NCBI GenBank assembly: GCA_910585455.1
Contig: CAJUEL010000001.1
Coordinates: 1-64,000 of the forward strand
Direction of reading: 5' to 3'
From: an uncultured Eisenbergiella sp.
Lineage (GTDB): Bacteria; Bacillota; Clostridia; Lachnospirales; Lachnospiraceae
Length of the DNA: 64,000 nt
A program made the position numbers and the translations under genes. Below are positions 1-7,276 of this stretch, piece after piece (the stretch's first letter is position 1; each line of letters starts with the position of its first letter). The notes under the pieces are model-generated. The model was given only the letters and a program-made list of their open reading frames with translations. It ran no database searches and was not told the origin of the DNA.

Positions 1-14
1 TCGGAGGTTTGATT

Positions 15-575
15 ATGGCAATCGGCAAACGTATCAAATTTTTTCGCAATAGAAAGGGCATGACCCAAAAGCAACTGGGCGAAATCCTCGGCTTCCTCGG
101 AAAGACTTCTGATGTCCGTATGGCACAGTATGAATCCGAAGCCAGAGTGCCAAAGCACGACCTTGTAAAAGAAATGGCTAATCTTTTCGGCATCAGTACC
201 CACGCCCTCACTGTGCCGGATATTGATACAAATATCGGGCTTATGCACACCCTTTTTGCGCTGGAAGATATGTATGGACTGAAAATCGGGGAGATTGACG
301 GGGAAATCTGCCTGCGTCTGGATAAGTCCGATTACTCCACCTATTCTTCCATGTATAAAATGCTCCACGCATGGCAACTAGAAGCCGCCAGACTGGAAAA
401 GGGAGAAATCACCAAAGAAGAATATGACGAGTGGCGTTACAAATATCCAGAACTTGACACACATCAAATCTGGGCAAAAGTTCCTCCACAGGAATTGTTT
501 GACTTCATCAACGAAGCCGCCAAAGAAGCAAAAAGCGCAGAGAAGAAAGAAGCAAAACGCAAGAAGAAAAAATGA
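15..575 (+). CDS. XRE-family helix-turn-helix regulator (element-associated type)
   Basis: Predicted 186-aa DNA-binding regulator. Residues about 1-65 form an XRE/Cro helix-turn-helix (GKRIKFFRNRKGMTQKQLGE, then an E-S-E-A-R-V-P turn). The rest is an alpha-helical extension ending in a very basic Lys-rich tail. ATG at 15 is chosen because GGAGG lies 7 nt upstream at 3-7; the in-frame TTG at 9 would be too close. Proteins of this shape are commonly found in conjugative transposons and integrative elements of Firmicutes (family knowledge). The gene converges on the 3' end of guaA, a known integration hotspot, so I infer it belongs to an element extending left of the window. It could instead be a chromosomal regulator. 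The target is unknown. Confidence 0.75.
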   Translation: MAIGKRIKFFRNRKGMTQKQLGEILGFLGKTSDVRMAQYESEARVPKHDLVKEMANLFGISTHALTVPDIDTNIGLMHTLFALEDMYGLKIGEIDGEICLRLDKSDYSTYSSMYKMLHAWQLEAARLEKGEITKEEYDEWRYKYPELDTHQIWAKVPPQELFDFINEAAKEAKSAEKKEAKRKKKK

Positions 576-580
576 ACGGA

Positions 581-631
581 AAAAACCTTACCCATTTTCA
601 GTTGTCATTTCTGAAAATCAGTAAGGTTTTT
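581..631 (+). terminator. Strong terminator after the XRE gene
   Basis: An 11-bp outer stem (581-591 with 621-631) encloses a second 8-bp stem (594-601 with 611-618) and a 9-nt loop. The outer stem is A-rich on one side and T-rich on the other, so it can act in both directions. It starts just after the XRE stop codon. Confidence 0.8.
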
Positions 632-675
632 CTGTTATTGAAGTATTTTATTATCTAGCGAGTGATACCTAAAAT

Positions 676-694
676 GTTGCCAAATCGTTGCCAA
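676..694. repeat. Two direct GTTGCCAA repeats spaced 11 bp, near the guaA 3' end
   Basis: GTTGCCAA occurs at 676-683 and 687-694, an 11-bp period (about one helical turn). A small inverted repeat (GAACCC at 715-720, GGGTTTC at 732-738) follows, then the guaA stop. The spacing suits arm-type recombinase sites or an operator. This is inference from position beside a known integration target. Confidence 0.35.
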
Positions 695-752
695 TACTTA
701 AATAAATTTGCTTGGAACCCGCATAAACACTGGGTTTCAAAAGCCCATTTCA

Positions 753-2294
753 TCACTCAAATTCTATCGTCCCAGGCGGCTTCGAAGTCAAATCATACAT
801 CACCCGATTAACCCCCTTCACCTCATTGATCACTCGATTCATCACCTTAGACAGCACCGCATACGGAATCTCCGCCGCCTCAGCTGTCATAAAATCCGAA
901 GTAATCACCGCGCGCAGCGCGACAGCGTAATCGTACGTCCTTTCATCCCCCATAACGCCGACAGACTGCATATTGGTAAGCGCCGCAAAATACTGCCCAA
1001 GGCCCTGATCGCAGCCCGCCTTTGCGAGCTCCTCCCGGTAAATCGCATCCGCATCCTGCACGATGCGGACCTTATCCGCCGTCACCTCACCGACAATGCG
1101 GACCCCCAGTCCAGGACCAGGGAAAGGCTGGCGATACACCAGATAATCCGGAATGCCAAGCTCCAGTCCTGCTTTACGGACCTCATCCTTGAACAGCAGG
1201 CGCAGCGGCTCTATGATTTCTTTAAAATCCACACAGTCCGGAAGCCCTCCCACATTGTGATGGGATTTGATCACCGCAGATTTACCGAGTCCGCTTTCAA
1301 TCACGTCGGGATAGATAGTCCCCTGCACAAGAAAATCCACGGCTCCGATTTTTTTCGCTTCCTCTTCAAATACGCGGATGAATTCTTCCCCGATGATCTT
1401 CCTCTTCTTTTCCGGTTCCGTCACGCCGGCAAGCCGGTCATAAAAGCGTTTTTGTGCATTGACCCGGATGAAGTTCAGATCGTACTGTCCCTCCGGACCG
1501 AAAACCGCTTCCACCTCGTCCCCTTCATTTTTACGCAGAAGACCATGATCCACAAAAACGCATGTGAGCTGTTTGCCCACCGCCCTGGATAAAAGGACTG
1601 CCGCCACGGAGGAATCCACTCCTCCGGACAGGGCGCAAAGTACCTTCCCACTGCCGACCCTGTTTCTGATCTGTGCAATCGTCGTTTCCACAAAGGAGTC
1701 CATCTTCCAGTCGCCGCTGCAGCCGCAAATCTGGTAAATGAAATTGGAAAGCATTTTCATGCCCTCCTGCGTATGCATGACCTCAGGATGAAACTGTACC
1801 GCATACAGCTTTTTTTCTGCCCATTCCATAGCCGCAACCGGACAAACCGGGGTATGGGCAGTCACAGCAAAGCCCGCAGGCGCTTTCTCAATATAATCAG
1901 TATGGCTCATCCAGCAGATCGTTTTGGCGGAAACTCCCTGAAAAAGTGCAGAACTGCCATCTGCCTCCACCTCTGTTTTCCCGTATTCGCTGACCGGCGC
2001 TGTCTTCACACTGCCTCCCAGCATATATGCCATCAGCTGAGAACCATAGCAAATCCCGAGAATCGGGATGCCCAGCTCAAACATCTCCTTCGGACAGCGG
2101 GGCGCCTCCTCGCCATACACGCTGTTTGGTCCTCCAGTAAAAATGATACCCTTCGGATTCATTTCTTTTATCGTATCCATCGTAAGCGTGCAGGGATGCA
2201 CCTCGCAATATACGTTGCATTCCCTGACTCTTCTGGCGATCAGCTGATTATACTGCCCGCCGAAATCAAGAACAAGAACCAGTTCCCTTTCCAT
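753..2294 (-). CDS. guaA: GMP synthase (glutamine-hydrolysing)
   Basis: Catalyses XMP + ATP + glutamine to GMP in the last step of guanine nucleotide synthesis. The 513-aa protein has the expected length. The N-terminal class I glutaminase holds the nucleophile in GICYGSQ and the His/Glu in VQFHPE; the middle ATP-pyrophosphatase P-loop is SGGVDSS; the C terminus is the conserved PPGTIEFE dimerisation end. Two ATGs are adjacent. The second (2294) is preferred because it stands 6 nt from AGGAGG; the first (2297) is only 3 nt away. A near-perfect sigma-A promoter lies upstream and the leader is too short for a purine riboswitch. The 3' end abuts a probable integrated-element edge. Confidence 0.97.
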   Translation of the reverse strand: MERELVLVLDFGGQYNQLIARRVRECNVYCEVHPCTLTMDTIKEMNPKGIIFTGGPNSVYGEEAPRCPKEMFELGIPILGICYGSQLMAYMLGGSVKTAPVSEYGKTEVEADGSSALFQGVSAKTICWMSHTDYIEKAPAGFAVTAHTPVCPVAAMEWAEKKLYAVQFHPEVMHTQEGMKMLSNFIYQICGCSGDWKMDSFVETTIAQIRNRVGSGKVLCALSGGVDSSVAAVLLSRAVGKQLTCVFVDHGLLRKNEGDEVEAVFGPEGQYDLNFIRVNAQKRFYDRLAGVTEPEKKRKIIGEEFIRVFEEEAKKIGAVDFLVQGTIYPDVIESGLGKSAVIKSHHNVGGLPDCVDFKEIIEPLRLLFKDEVRKAGLELGIPDYLVYRQPFPGPGLGVRIVGEVTADKVRIVQDADAIYREELAKAGCDQGLGQYFAALTNMQSVGVMGDERTYDYAVALRAVITSDFMTAEAAEIPYAVLSKVMNRVINEVKGVNRVMYDLTSKPPGTIEFE

Positions 2295-2356
2295 CATGTT
2301 CCTCCTGTCTGTCTTCCAATGACCATGCTCACCTATGCTCTGTACAGAATGTACTT

Positions 2357-2385
2357 ATTATAAAATGGAACGAGGAATCTGTCAA
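2357..2385 (-). promoter_or_regulatory. Sigma-A promoter of guaA
   Basis: On the minus strand TTGACA (2385-2380) and TATAAT (2362-2357) are separated by exactly 17 nt. Both hexamers match consensus perfectly. The expected leader is about 55 nt. Confidence 0.85.
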
Positions 2386-2425
2386 AAATTTTTTTCAGCC
2401 TGCCAGACATATGCGATCAAACGGC

Positions 2426-3757
2426 TCAATCCTTCTGTCCGAACAGCTCCCACTTATGCCCCTTATAGCGGACAAAATAGCAAATCGCCCGAAACCCCCA
2501 GTCTATGATCATCGCAACCCAGATTCCCAGCAGTCCAAAATGGAATACATAAGTAAAAATGTACGCGGCAACGACCCTGAACAACCACATGGACGCTGTT
2601 GCGATCACCATGGGAACCACCACGTCCCCCGCCGCCCGCAGCGTATTGGGCAGGGAAAAGGAAATCACCCACAGAAAAACCGCCATCACCGTATGAAACC
2701 GCATCACCTCCACGGTCATTTGATATGCCTCCGGTCCAAGATGATACAGCAGCGCAATATAAGGAACTGTAAAAAAGAGAATTGACGACATCACGATCAT
2801 GCCCGCCTCTGCCATCAGGCACAGCTTTTTCGTATAAAAACGGGCTTGTCCATATTCTCCCGCGCCCACACAGACGCTGACCACCGAAACCACCGACAGG
2901 TTGATCGCAACGCCCGGCAGGATATTCCAGCTTGCCAGCGTATTTGCCACAGCATTTGCCGCAATGGCCGCCGTTCCCATCGTGGAAACCGCGCTGATCA
3001 CCAGAATCTTTCCCATCTGGAACATGCTGTTTTCCAGTCCGTTCGGCACGGCAATATACAATATTTTCTTAATCAGCTGCCCATCAAAGCCGGGACGCAT
3101 CTGACGGCAGAGATTGATTTCTTTCTTTTCATCAAACATCAGAGAAAAAATAACAATCGCCGCCACGTAGCGGGAAATCGTCGTAGGAACCGCGACACCC
3201 GCCACGTCCATATGCAGCCCATATATACAAAACGCATTTCCCACCACGTTGATGGCATTCATCAGCAGGGATACCAGCATCGTCACCTTCGCGCTGTTCA
3301 TCGCCCTGAAAAGCGCGGCACAGGAATTATAGACCGCCAGCGCCGGGAAGGAAAGGGTCGTAATGATCAGATAGATTCTGCTTGCCCGCATGACCTCCGG
3401 CTCAATCTGCCCAAACATCAGCCGCAGCAGTTGATTGTGAGCAGCAATGAAAATGGCGGAAATGACAAACGCGAGGAGCGTTGCAAATTCCAGGATCTGC
3501 CACGCAGCTCTGCTGGCATCCTCCTTTTTCTTTTTCCCCAGGAAATGGCCCGCGACAACAGCGCCGCCCGTCGCCAGCGCGGAAAATATGTTGATGAGCA
3601 GGATATTGACCGTGTCCACCAAAGAAACACCGGAAACGGCCGCTTCTCCCGCCGCCGAAACCATGATTGTATCCGCCATGCCCACCGCAATTGCCAGCAC
3701 CTGTTCCACAAGCAGCGGTACGATCAGCCTTTTTAAGTCCCTGTTTGAATATAACAT
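2426..3757 (-). CDS. MATE-family multidrug/cation efflux transporter
   Basis: Predicted 443-aa inner-membrane antiporter of the MatE/NorM fold. Hydrophobic segments recur along the whole length in the two-times-six helix pattern, the N terminus carries the family-typical MADTIMVS region, and length fits the family (about 440-460). ATG at 3757 follows AGGAG by 8 nt. Its own promoter (3847-3875) lies upstream. It is co-directional with guaA but that gene has its own promoter too, so they are probably separate units. The substrate cannot be read from the sequence. A second, distinct MATE gene is at 58433-59782. Confidence 0.9.
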   Translation of the reverse strand: MLYSNRDLKRLIVPLLVEQVLAIAVGMADTIMVSAAGEAAVSGVSLVDTVNILLINIFSALATGGAVVAGHFLGKKKKEDASRAAWQILEFATLLAFVISAIFIAAHNQLLRLMFGQIEPEVMRASRIYLIITTLSFPALAVYNSCAALFRAMNSAKVTMLVSLLMNAINVVGNAFCIYGLHMDVAGVAVPTTISRYVAAIVIFSLMFDEKKEINLCRQMRPGFDGQLIKKILYIAVPNGLENSMFQMGKILVISAVSTMGTAAIAANAVANTLASWNILPGVAINLSVVSVVSVCVGAGEYGQARFYTKKLCLMAEAGMIVMSSILFFTVPYIALLYHLGPEAYQMTVEVMRFHTVMAVFLWVISFSLPNTLRAAGDVVVPMVIATASMWLFRVVAAYIFTYVFHFGLLGIWVAMIIDWGFRAICYFVRYKGHKWELFGQKD

Positions 3758-3846
3758 CTCTTTTTCTCCTGTACATGGTCCGTTTCCCCGAACCGTTGGC
3801 TCATATTCCCGGAATCTTCACGATCTGCAAATTCCGTCGATTTATT

Positions 3847-3875
3847 ATTTTACGCCCAATCCTCCTTCGTGTAAA
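3847..3875 (-). promoter_or_regulatory. Sigma-A-like promoter of the first MATE gene
   Basis: Minus strand TTTACA (3875-3870), 17 nt, TAAAAT (3852-3847); each hexamer is 5/6 to consensus. About 90 nt of leader precede the start codon. Confidence 0.6.
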
Positions 3876-3927
3876 TGTCCTTTTTTGTCCGTCTACCCCT
3901 TTAAAACTGTTTTCTGTCACATATCTT

Positions 3928-4179
3928 TTATATATGATGCAGATATTTTTCCCGTGTGGCAAGCCCTCCCCGGATATGCCGTTCCGATTTATTCACGTCC
4001 AGCACCTTGCGCGCCTGCCGCGCAAGCCCCGGATTGACCTGCTCCAGCCTTTCTGTAATATCCTTATGTACAGTGGATTTCGAAATTCCAAACTGCTTTG
4101 CCGCCTGCCTCACTGTCGCGTTATGCTCAATGATATAGCAGGCTATCGCCATCGCCCGCTCCTCAATATAATCCTTCAC
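3928..4179 (-). CDS. spoIIID: Stage III sporulation protein D, mother-cell transcription factor
   Basis: Small DNA-binding regulator of the sigma-E to sigma-K switch in the mother cell. The 83-aa product matches SpoIIID through DYIEER near its start, the helix-turn-helix (RQAAKQFGISKSTVHKDITE) and the basic SERHIRGG segment. I choose GTG at 4179: it aligns with the SpoIIID N terminus, GGGGG sits 7 nt upstream, and the sigma-E-type promoter would start transcription near 4201. The longer ATG (4200) would be practically leaderless and lacks a ribosome site. A lone spoIIID far from the other spo genes is normal in Clostridia. Confidence 0.93.
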   Translation of the reverse strand: MKDYIEERAMAIACYIIEHNATVRQAAKQFGISKSTVHKDITERLEQVNPGLARQARKVLDVNKSERHIRGGLATREKYLHHI

Positions 4180-4207
4180 AGGGAAACCCCCGTCATACAT
4201 TTTTTAC

Positions 4208-4236
4208 AATGTATGACCGAATCCCGCCGCTTATTC
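4208..4236 (-). promoter_or_regulatory. Sigma-E-type promoter of spoIIID
   Basis: Minus strand -35 GAATAAG (4236-4230) and -10 CATACATT (4215-4208) are separated by 14 nt, close to the Bacillus sigma-E consensus (KMATATT, 14-15 nt, CATACAMT). The -10 is also half of an inverted repeat CATACAT/ATGTATG reaching into the leader. spoIIID is a classic sigma-E target, so motif and gene agree. Confidence 0.65.
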
Positions 4237-4334
4237 CTGTTGTCTGCCTAAAAAAATCCTGACCGGCGGACTCCTTTTCCTCCAGAAAAACGCCGGAAGA
4301 ATTTCCGGTGAGAACGTGCGCCGCCAGACGCATA

Positions 4335-4410
4335 AAAAAGTGTGCGCAAAGCGCACACACCGCGTCGAGCGCGGTTGCCGACAGGCAACTTCTTCCTCGC
4401 GCGCGAGTAC
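4335..4410. repeat. Cluster of short perfect hairpins between spoIIID and the lipoprotein gene
   Basis: The 4180-4514 interval has no credible gene. It holds GTGTGCGC-aaa-GCGCACAC (4340-4358), GTTGCC-gaca-GGCAAC and the palindrome CTCGCGCGCGAG. The 20-mer AAAAAGTGTGCGCAAAGCGC at 4335-4354 recurs exactly at 9017-9036 inside the 3' end of the GH2 gene. Confidence 0.6.
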
Positions 4411-4421
4411 GCATTAACGTC

Positions 4422-4467
4422 TTTTTTTGTACGATAGGAAACAAAGTTTCCTATCGTACAAAAAAAA
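4422..4467 (-). terminator. Perfect bidirectional terminator after the lipoprotein gene
   Basis: A 14-bp perfect stem with a 3-nt loop is extended by seven T on the left and eight A on the right (A:T pairs). On the minus strand it ends in a U-run 48 nt after the lipoprotein stop codon. Confidence 0.9.
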
Positions 4468-4514
4468 CGGCAGCATGAAACAAATTCATACCGCCGCTCC
4501 ACAATAACCGTTCG

Positions 4515-5399
4515 TTATGCCACTGATTTGGCCTCAGCCGGAATTTCAAACTCGGTCGCCGCATTAAAGTCGGAACAATTTACCACAATTTTCATATTGG
4601 AAATATCAATCGTCAGACCTCCTGCCTGCTCTCCCATAGCTGCCATCATGTTGCTCATCAGCTTACTCATGGCTGCCGTCATATCCATCTCGCACCGAAC
4701 CGGGTAAAGGCTCTCTTCATCGATCCAGAGCGTCACAGGAATCTCACCCAGATCGCTCATCATATTCTCCAGCTCGCTTTCCCCGATTCCCAGCTGGCTG
4801 AAGGAATCCAGCGCGCCGGAGGAAAGAATGGTCTCATTCATCGCATCACCGGTCACAGCCCCGGTGTACTTGTACGCATTCTTCCCATCAATCTGTTCCG
4901 ATCCAGCCTCCACATAATTGTAGCTGCTGTCCAGATTGGAAAGCATATTGGCGCGGGCATCGTATTGCGCCAGATCAACAGTTGCCACCTCCTGTGAAAT
5001 CCAGCCGGTGCCATCATTCATGTACATGGTCATGGCGCCGCCTTCATCGGTCTCTGCGTACATGGTCTGCTCTGCGCTTCCCAGCTCTCCCATATCCATC
5101 TTCATGTCGATCTTCATGCGCATCGGATCACTGAAATAAGCAATTCCCATTGTGGTGACAGACTCCATGCTCTGCGCTTCCCCATTCGCTTCCAGAGACA
5201 TATCCATCTCCATCACCATTTCATAATTCATGTTGGTAACGCTGCTCATATTCTCCTGTGCCGCAGCATACGCATCGACCTTTTCCTCGCCCGCATCGGC
5301 AGCAACGCCAGCATTGCTGTCCGCTGCCTTATCCTGGCATGCGGTAAGAGACAAAGCCAGAACGGCTGACATCATAAGTGCAAAAATTTTTCTTTTCAT
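4515..5399 (-). CDS. Secreted lipoprotein, LppX/DUF6612-like
   Basis: Predicted 294-aa membrane-anchored lipoprotein. The N terminus has Lys/Arg, a hydrophobic core and the lipobox LTAC (Cys at about 21), then a polar Ala/Asp/Glu-rich linker. The mature part is Met-rich with repeated MEM/MDM and MKIDMKMDM strands and TLWIDEESLYPVR, which recalls the half-barrel LppX/LolA-like or DUF6612 fold that binds lipids or amphiphiles. That assignment is tentative. ATG at 5399 follows AGGAGG by 8 nt. It has its own promoter and terminator and is monocistronic. The function is unknown. Confidence 0.8.
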   Translation of the reverse strand: MKRKIFALMMSAVLALSLTACQDKAADSNAGVAADAGEEKVDAYAAAQENMSSVTNMNYEMVMEMDMSLEANGEAQSMESVTTMGIAYFSDPMRMKIDMKMDMGELGSAEQTMYAETDEGGAMTMYMNDGTGWISQEVATVDLAQYDARANMLSNLDSSYNYVEAGSEQIDGKNAYKYTGAVTGDAMNETILSSGALDSFSQLGIGESELENMMSDLGEIPVTLWIDEESLYPVRCEMDMTAAMSKLMSNMMAAMGEQAGGLTIDISNMKIVVNCSDFNAATEFEIPAEAKSVA

Positions 5400-5483
5400 A
5401 ATCCTTTCCTCCTGAAAAATCTGAAAATATCGGGATGCAGTGGCAAATGAGTCCTCCAGACTGCCACAAAAATCCCGTCCTAT

Positions 5484-5511
5484 ATGATATCACGTTCTGC
5501 CACATTGTCAA
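5484..5511 (-). promoter_or_regulatory. Sigma-A promoter of the lipoprotein gene
   Basis: Minus strand TTGACA (5511-5506), 16 nt, TATCAT (5489-5484). Confidence 0.65.
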
Positions 5512-5577
5512 TTATTATTTTCTTAAAAATTTCTCCAAAAATTTTCCAGGCGTAACCATTCGTACAAGTCTGAAACG

Positions 5578-6012
5578 TTACGCCGGCGCCTCCGCCCAAA
5601 AACAAAAGCCGTAATAAAATATTTGCCGGAATTTCCTCTCCTGCGCCATTTCCCGCAGGCGCATCTCCTTCGGCTTAAACCGGGGCACCACGATCTCCTC
5701 CATTCTCGCTCCCAGATAAAAGCTCAACGCATAGAAATTATCCAGGGAAGGCAACGCCCGTCCCTGAAACCAGCCATAAACAGACTGCAGGGCAGCAAGC
5801 CCCAGAAACTTCTGTATCTCCCGCGGAGACACCCGCTTCCTGTCACAGGCCCTGCGCAGCCGTTTTCCAGTTGCCTGTACATCGATTACCGGATACGTAA
5901 ACATAAACCCACACTCCTTCCGCTCTCCCACAACAGCTTCCCCTGGCAGTTCAAACACCCGGATCATGATGCTCTCTTCCACTTTCCCGCTCCCGAATTC
6001 CAGCTCCATCAT
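5578..6012 (-). CDS. Small helix-turn-helix protein
   Basis: 144-aa protein. From about residue 45 it reads TYPVIDVQATGKRLRRACD, a conserved helix-turn-helix start, followed by QSVYGWFQGRALPSLDNFYA, the recognition-helix region of a Cro/XRE-like domain seen in many Lachnospiraceae regulators. The first 40 residues are not recognised. ATG at 6012 has GAGG 7 nt upstream, and a second ATG follows immediately. It may bind DNA; its target is not apparent. It is isolated between non-coding stretches. Confidence 0.7.
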   Translation of the reverse strand: MMELEFGSGKVEESIMIRVFELPGEAVVGERKECGFMFTYPVIDVQATGKRLRRACDRKRVSPREIQKFLGLAALQSVYGWFQGRALPSLDNFYALSFYLGARMEEIVVPRFKPKEMRLREMAQERKFRQIFYYGFCFWAEAPA

Positions 6013-6350
6013 ACCATATCCTCAGTCCCGTCATCCGTACTCTGTCACAGCATCCCCGTGTCTGTGACCGCTCCAATTGCCGGATCACCATATCCGCTCT
6101 TTATAAAATGCCCTCCGCACAGCCATGCGGTTTTCCCCCGCGCAGACCGGACGGCGCAAACCGTCCCCATGGATTTCGGTCCGACACACATAACGGTATC
6201 GAACCTGCGTAACCGTTCAAAATAAGGAATCCGAATAATATTCTACCAGACTATTCTACAAGAGAAAAAACATTCGCAGTCTTTGGACTGCTGCTCCGGT
6301 CTTTGGGGTTTTCGTGCGAAGGACATACTCCTTTTCCCAGGTCGTCTCCC
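6013..6350. other. Non-coding interval with minor hairpins
   Basis: No gene seen on either strand. It holds GGACGG-cgcaaa-CCGTCC (6149-6166) and, beside the next gene, the terminator-like hairpin at 6276-6291. A GGTTCGATACC string on the minus strand resembles a tRNA T-arm, but the flanks do not fold as one. Confidence 0.5.
6265..6291 (-). terminator. Probable terminator of the coiled-coil gene
   Basis: Minus strand GCAGTC-caaa-GACTGC hairpin (6291-6276), 5 nt, then six T (6270-6265), starting about 60 nt after the stop at 6351. Confidence 0.4.
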
Positions 6351-7088
6351 TCACCTGTCCTCCTCTATGGGGGAAAACGCGCATTCGCCTCCCCTTCCAA
6401 TCGCCACATATGTGGTGGCATTGGAAATTTTAATTTTTGTTTCCAGCTCTGCCAGCAGCGCCTCCCGCCTTTCGATGATTTCCTCTGCCATTTTCCGGGT
6501 ATGCAGAGGGTCAAAAATGCGCAACAGCTCTGTATTTTTCTCCTTCCCCGCTTTCTCCGTCCGGAGCGCTTCCGCTTCCTTTTCCATCCTGCCGGCGCTC
6601 TGCAGCAGGATGATCTCTGCGCCGGAATCTCCTTTCTTTTGGGCACTTTTTTCCCGGCGCAGCGCCTCGTTCTTTTTGCGCTGCAGCTCTGTCAGCTCCC
6701 GAAAGTTCTTTTCCATCTGTTGCGCCAGCATACCTTCAAAATCCGTAAGCTCCCCAAAGGGACCTCTTCCCCTGAGCCGGTTGCGAAGGGCGATCGCGCC
6801 GGATATCGTCATTCTGCCCCGCGAGGTTTCCAGATATGTCGTCGCATTTGACAGGGCGATCGCTGTGTTCAGCAGGTCATAGCGTGCGATCAGATCCTGT
6901 ATCTGCTGCAGGCTGCTTTGGGCCTCCGTCACAAATGCGGTTCTGCTCCGGCGCTTCAGCCATGTTACCGCCGCCTTCGGACGGACGAGATCAATAAGCT
7001 GCGCTTTCTGTATCTTTCCCTTGATTTTCCTGACCAGCAGGTCACGCTCATCCAGCGCCTGCACCACAGTGATTTTGTTTTCCTCCAT
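6351..7088 (-). CDS. Coiled-coil protein of unknown function, weakly DIP1984-like
   Basis: 245-aa soluble protein. ATG at 7088 is chosen over the upstream TTG because GGAGG lies 7 nt before it. The N-terminal half has the pattern ALDERDLL, a helix, DLIARYDLLNTAIALSNATT and SGAIALRNRL, which loosely recalls the DIP1984 family; this is a guess from pattern only. Residues about 135-200 are a charged coiled coil rich in Lys, Glu and Arg. NATTY occurs twice, once in each half, suggesting an internal duplication. No signal peptide or membrane segment. It is divergent from the GH2 gene. Confidence 0.6.
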   Translation of the reverse strand: MEENKITVVQALDERDLLVRKIKGKIQKAQLIDLVRPKAAVTWLKRRSRTAFVTEAQSSLQQIQDLIARYDLLNTAIALSNATTYLETSRGRMTISGAIALRNRLRGRGPFGELTDFEGMLAQQMEKNFRELTELQRKKNEALRREKSAQKKGDSGAEIILLQSAGRMEKEAEALRTEKAGKEKNTELLRIFDPLHTRKMAEEIIERREALLAELETKIKISNATTYVAIGRGGECAFSPIEEDR

Positions 7089-7165
7089 GCGCCTGCCTCC
7101 GTTTTCCTCTTCAGTAAAAACAGAGTAATACAAAACAGGCTGCTTGTCATTCAGTTACAACCAGA

Positions 7166-7194
7166 TTGACAGCAGCCTGTATACACGATATAAT
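7166..7194 (+). promoter_or_regulatory. Sigma-A promoter of the GH2 gene
   Basis: TTGACA (7166-7171), 17 nt, TATAAT (7189-7194): both hexamers perfect. The leader of about 75 nt carries an inverted repeat TAACAGTTC (7225-7233) / GAACTGTTA (7244-7252) that could be an operator or an element remnant. Confidence 0.85.
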
Positions 7195-7276
7195 TATATG
7201 TTTATATGTATGCAAAAAAATGCGTAACAGTTCAGGCTTGTCCGAACTGTTAGAAAAATGCGCACAGGAGACGATT

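Noticed and set aside
708..1592. Long open frame on the plus strand opposite guaA, and similar long antisense frames opposite sbcC, valS and the NlpC gene
   Set aside because: They mirror strong coding genes, have no ribosome sites and encode Arg/His/Pro-rich nonsense typical of antisense frames.
2298..2356. Possible purine riboswitch before guaA
   Set aside because: The leader is about 55 nt and lacks the conserved three-way junction sequences.
6180..6215. tRNA-like GGTTCGATACC on the minus strand
   Set aside because: The T-loop string is present but the T-stem does not pair and no acceptor or anticodon arm can be drawn around it.
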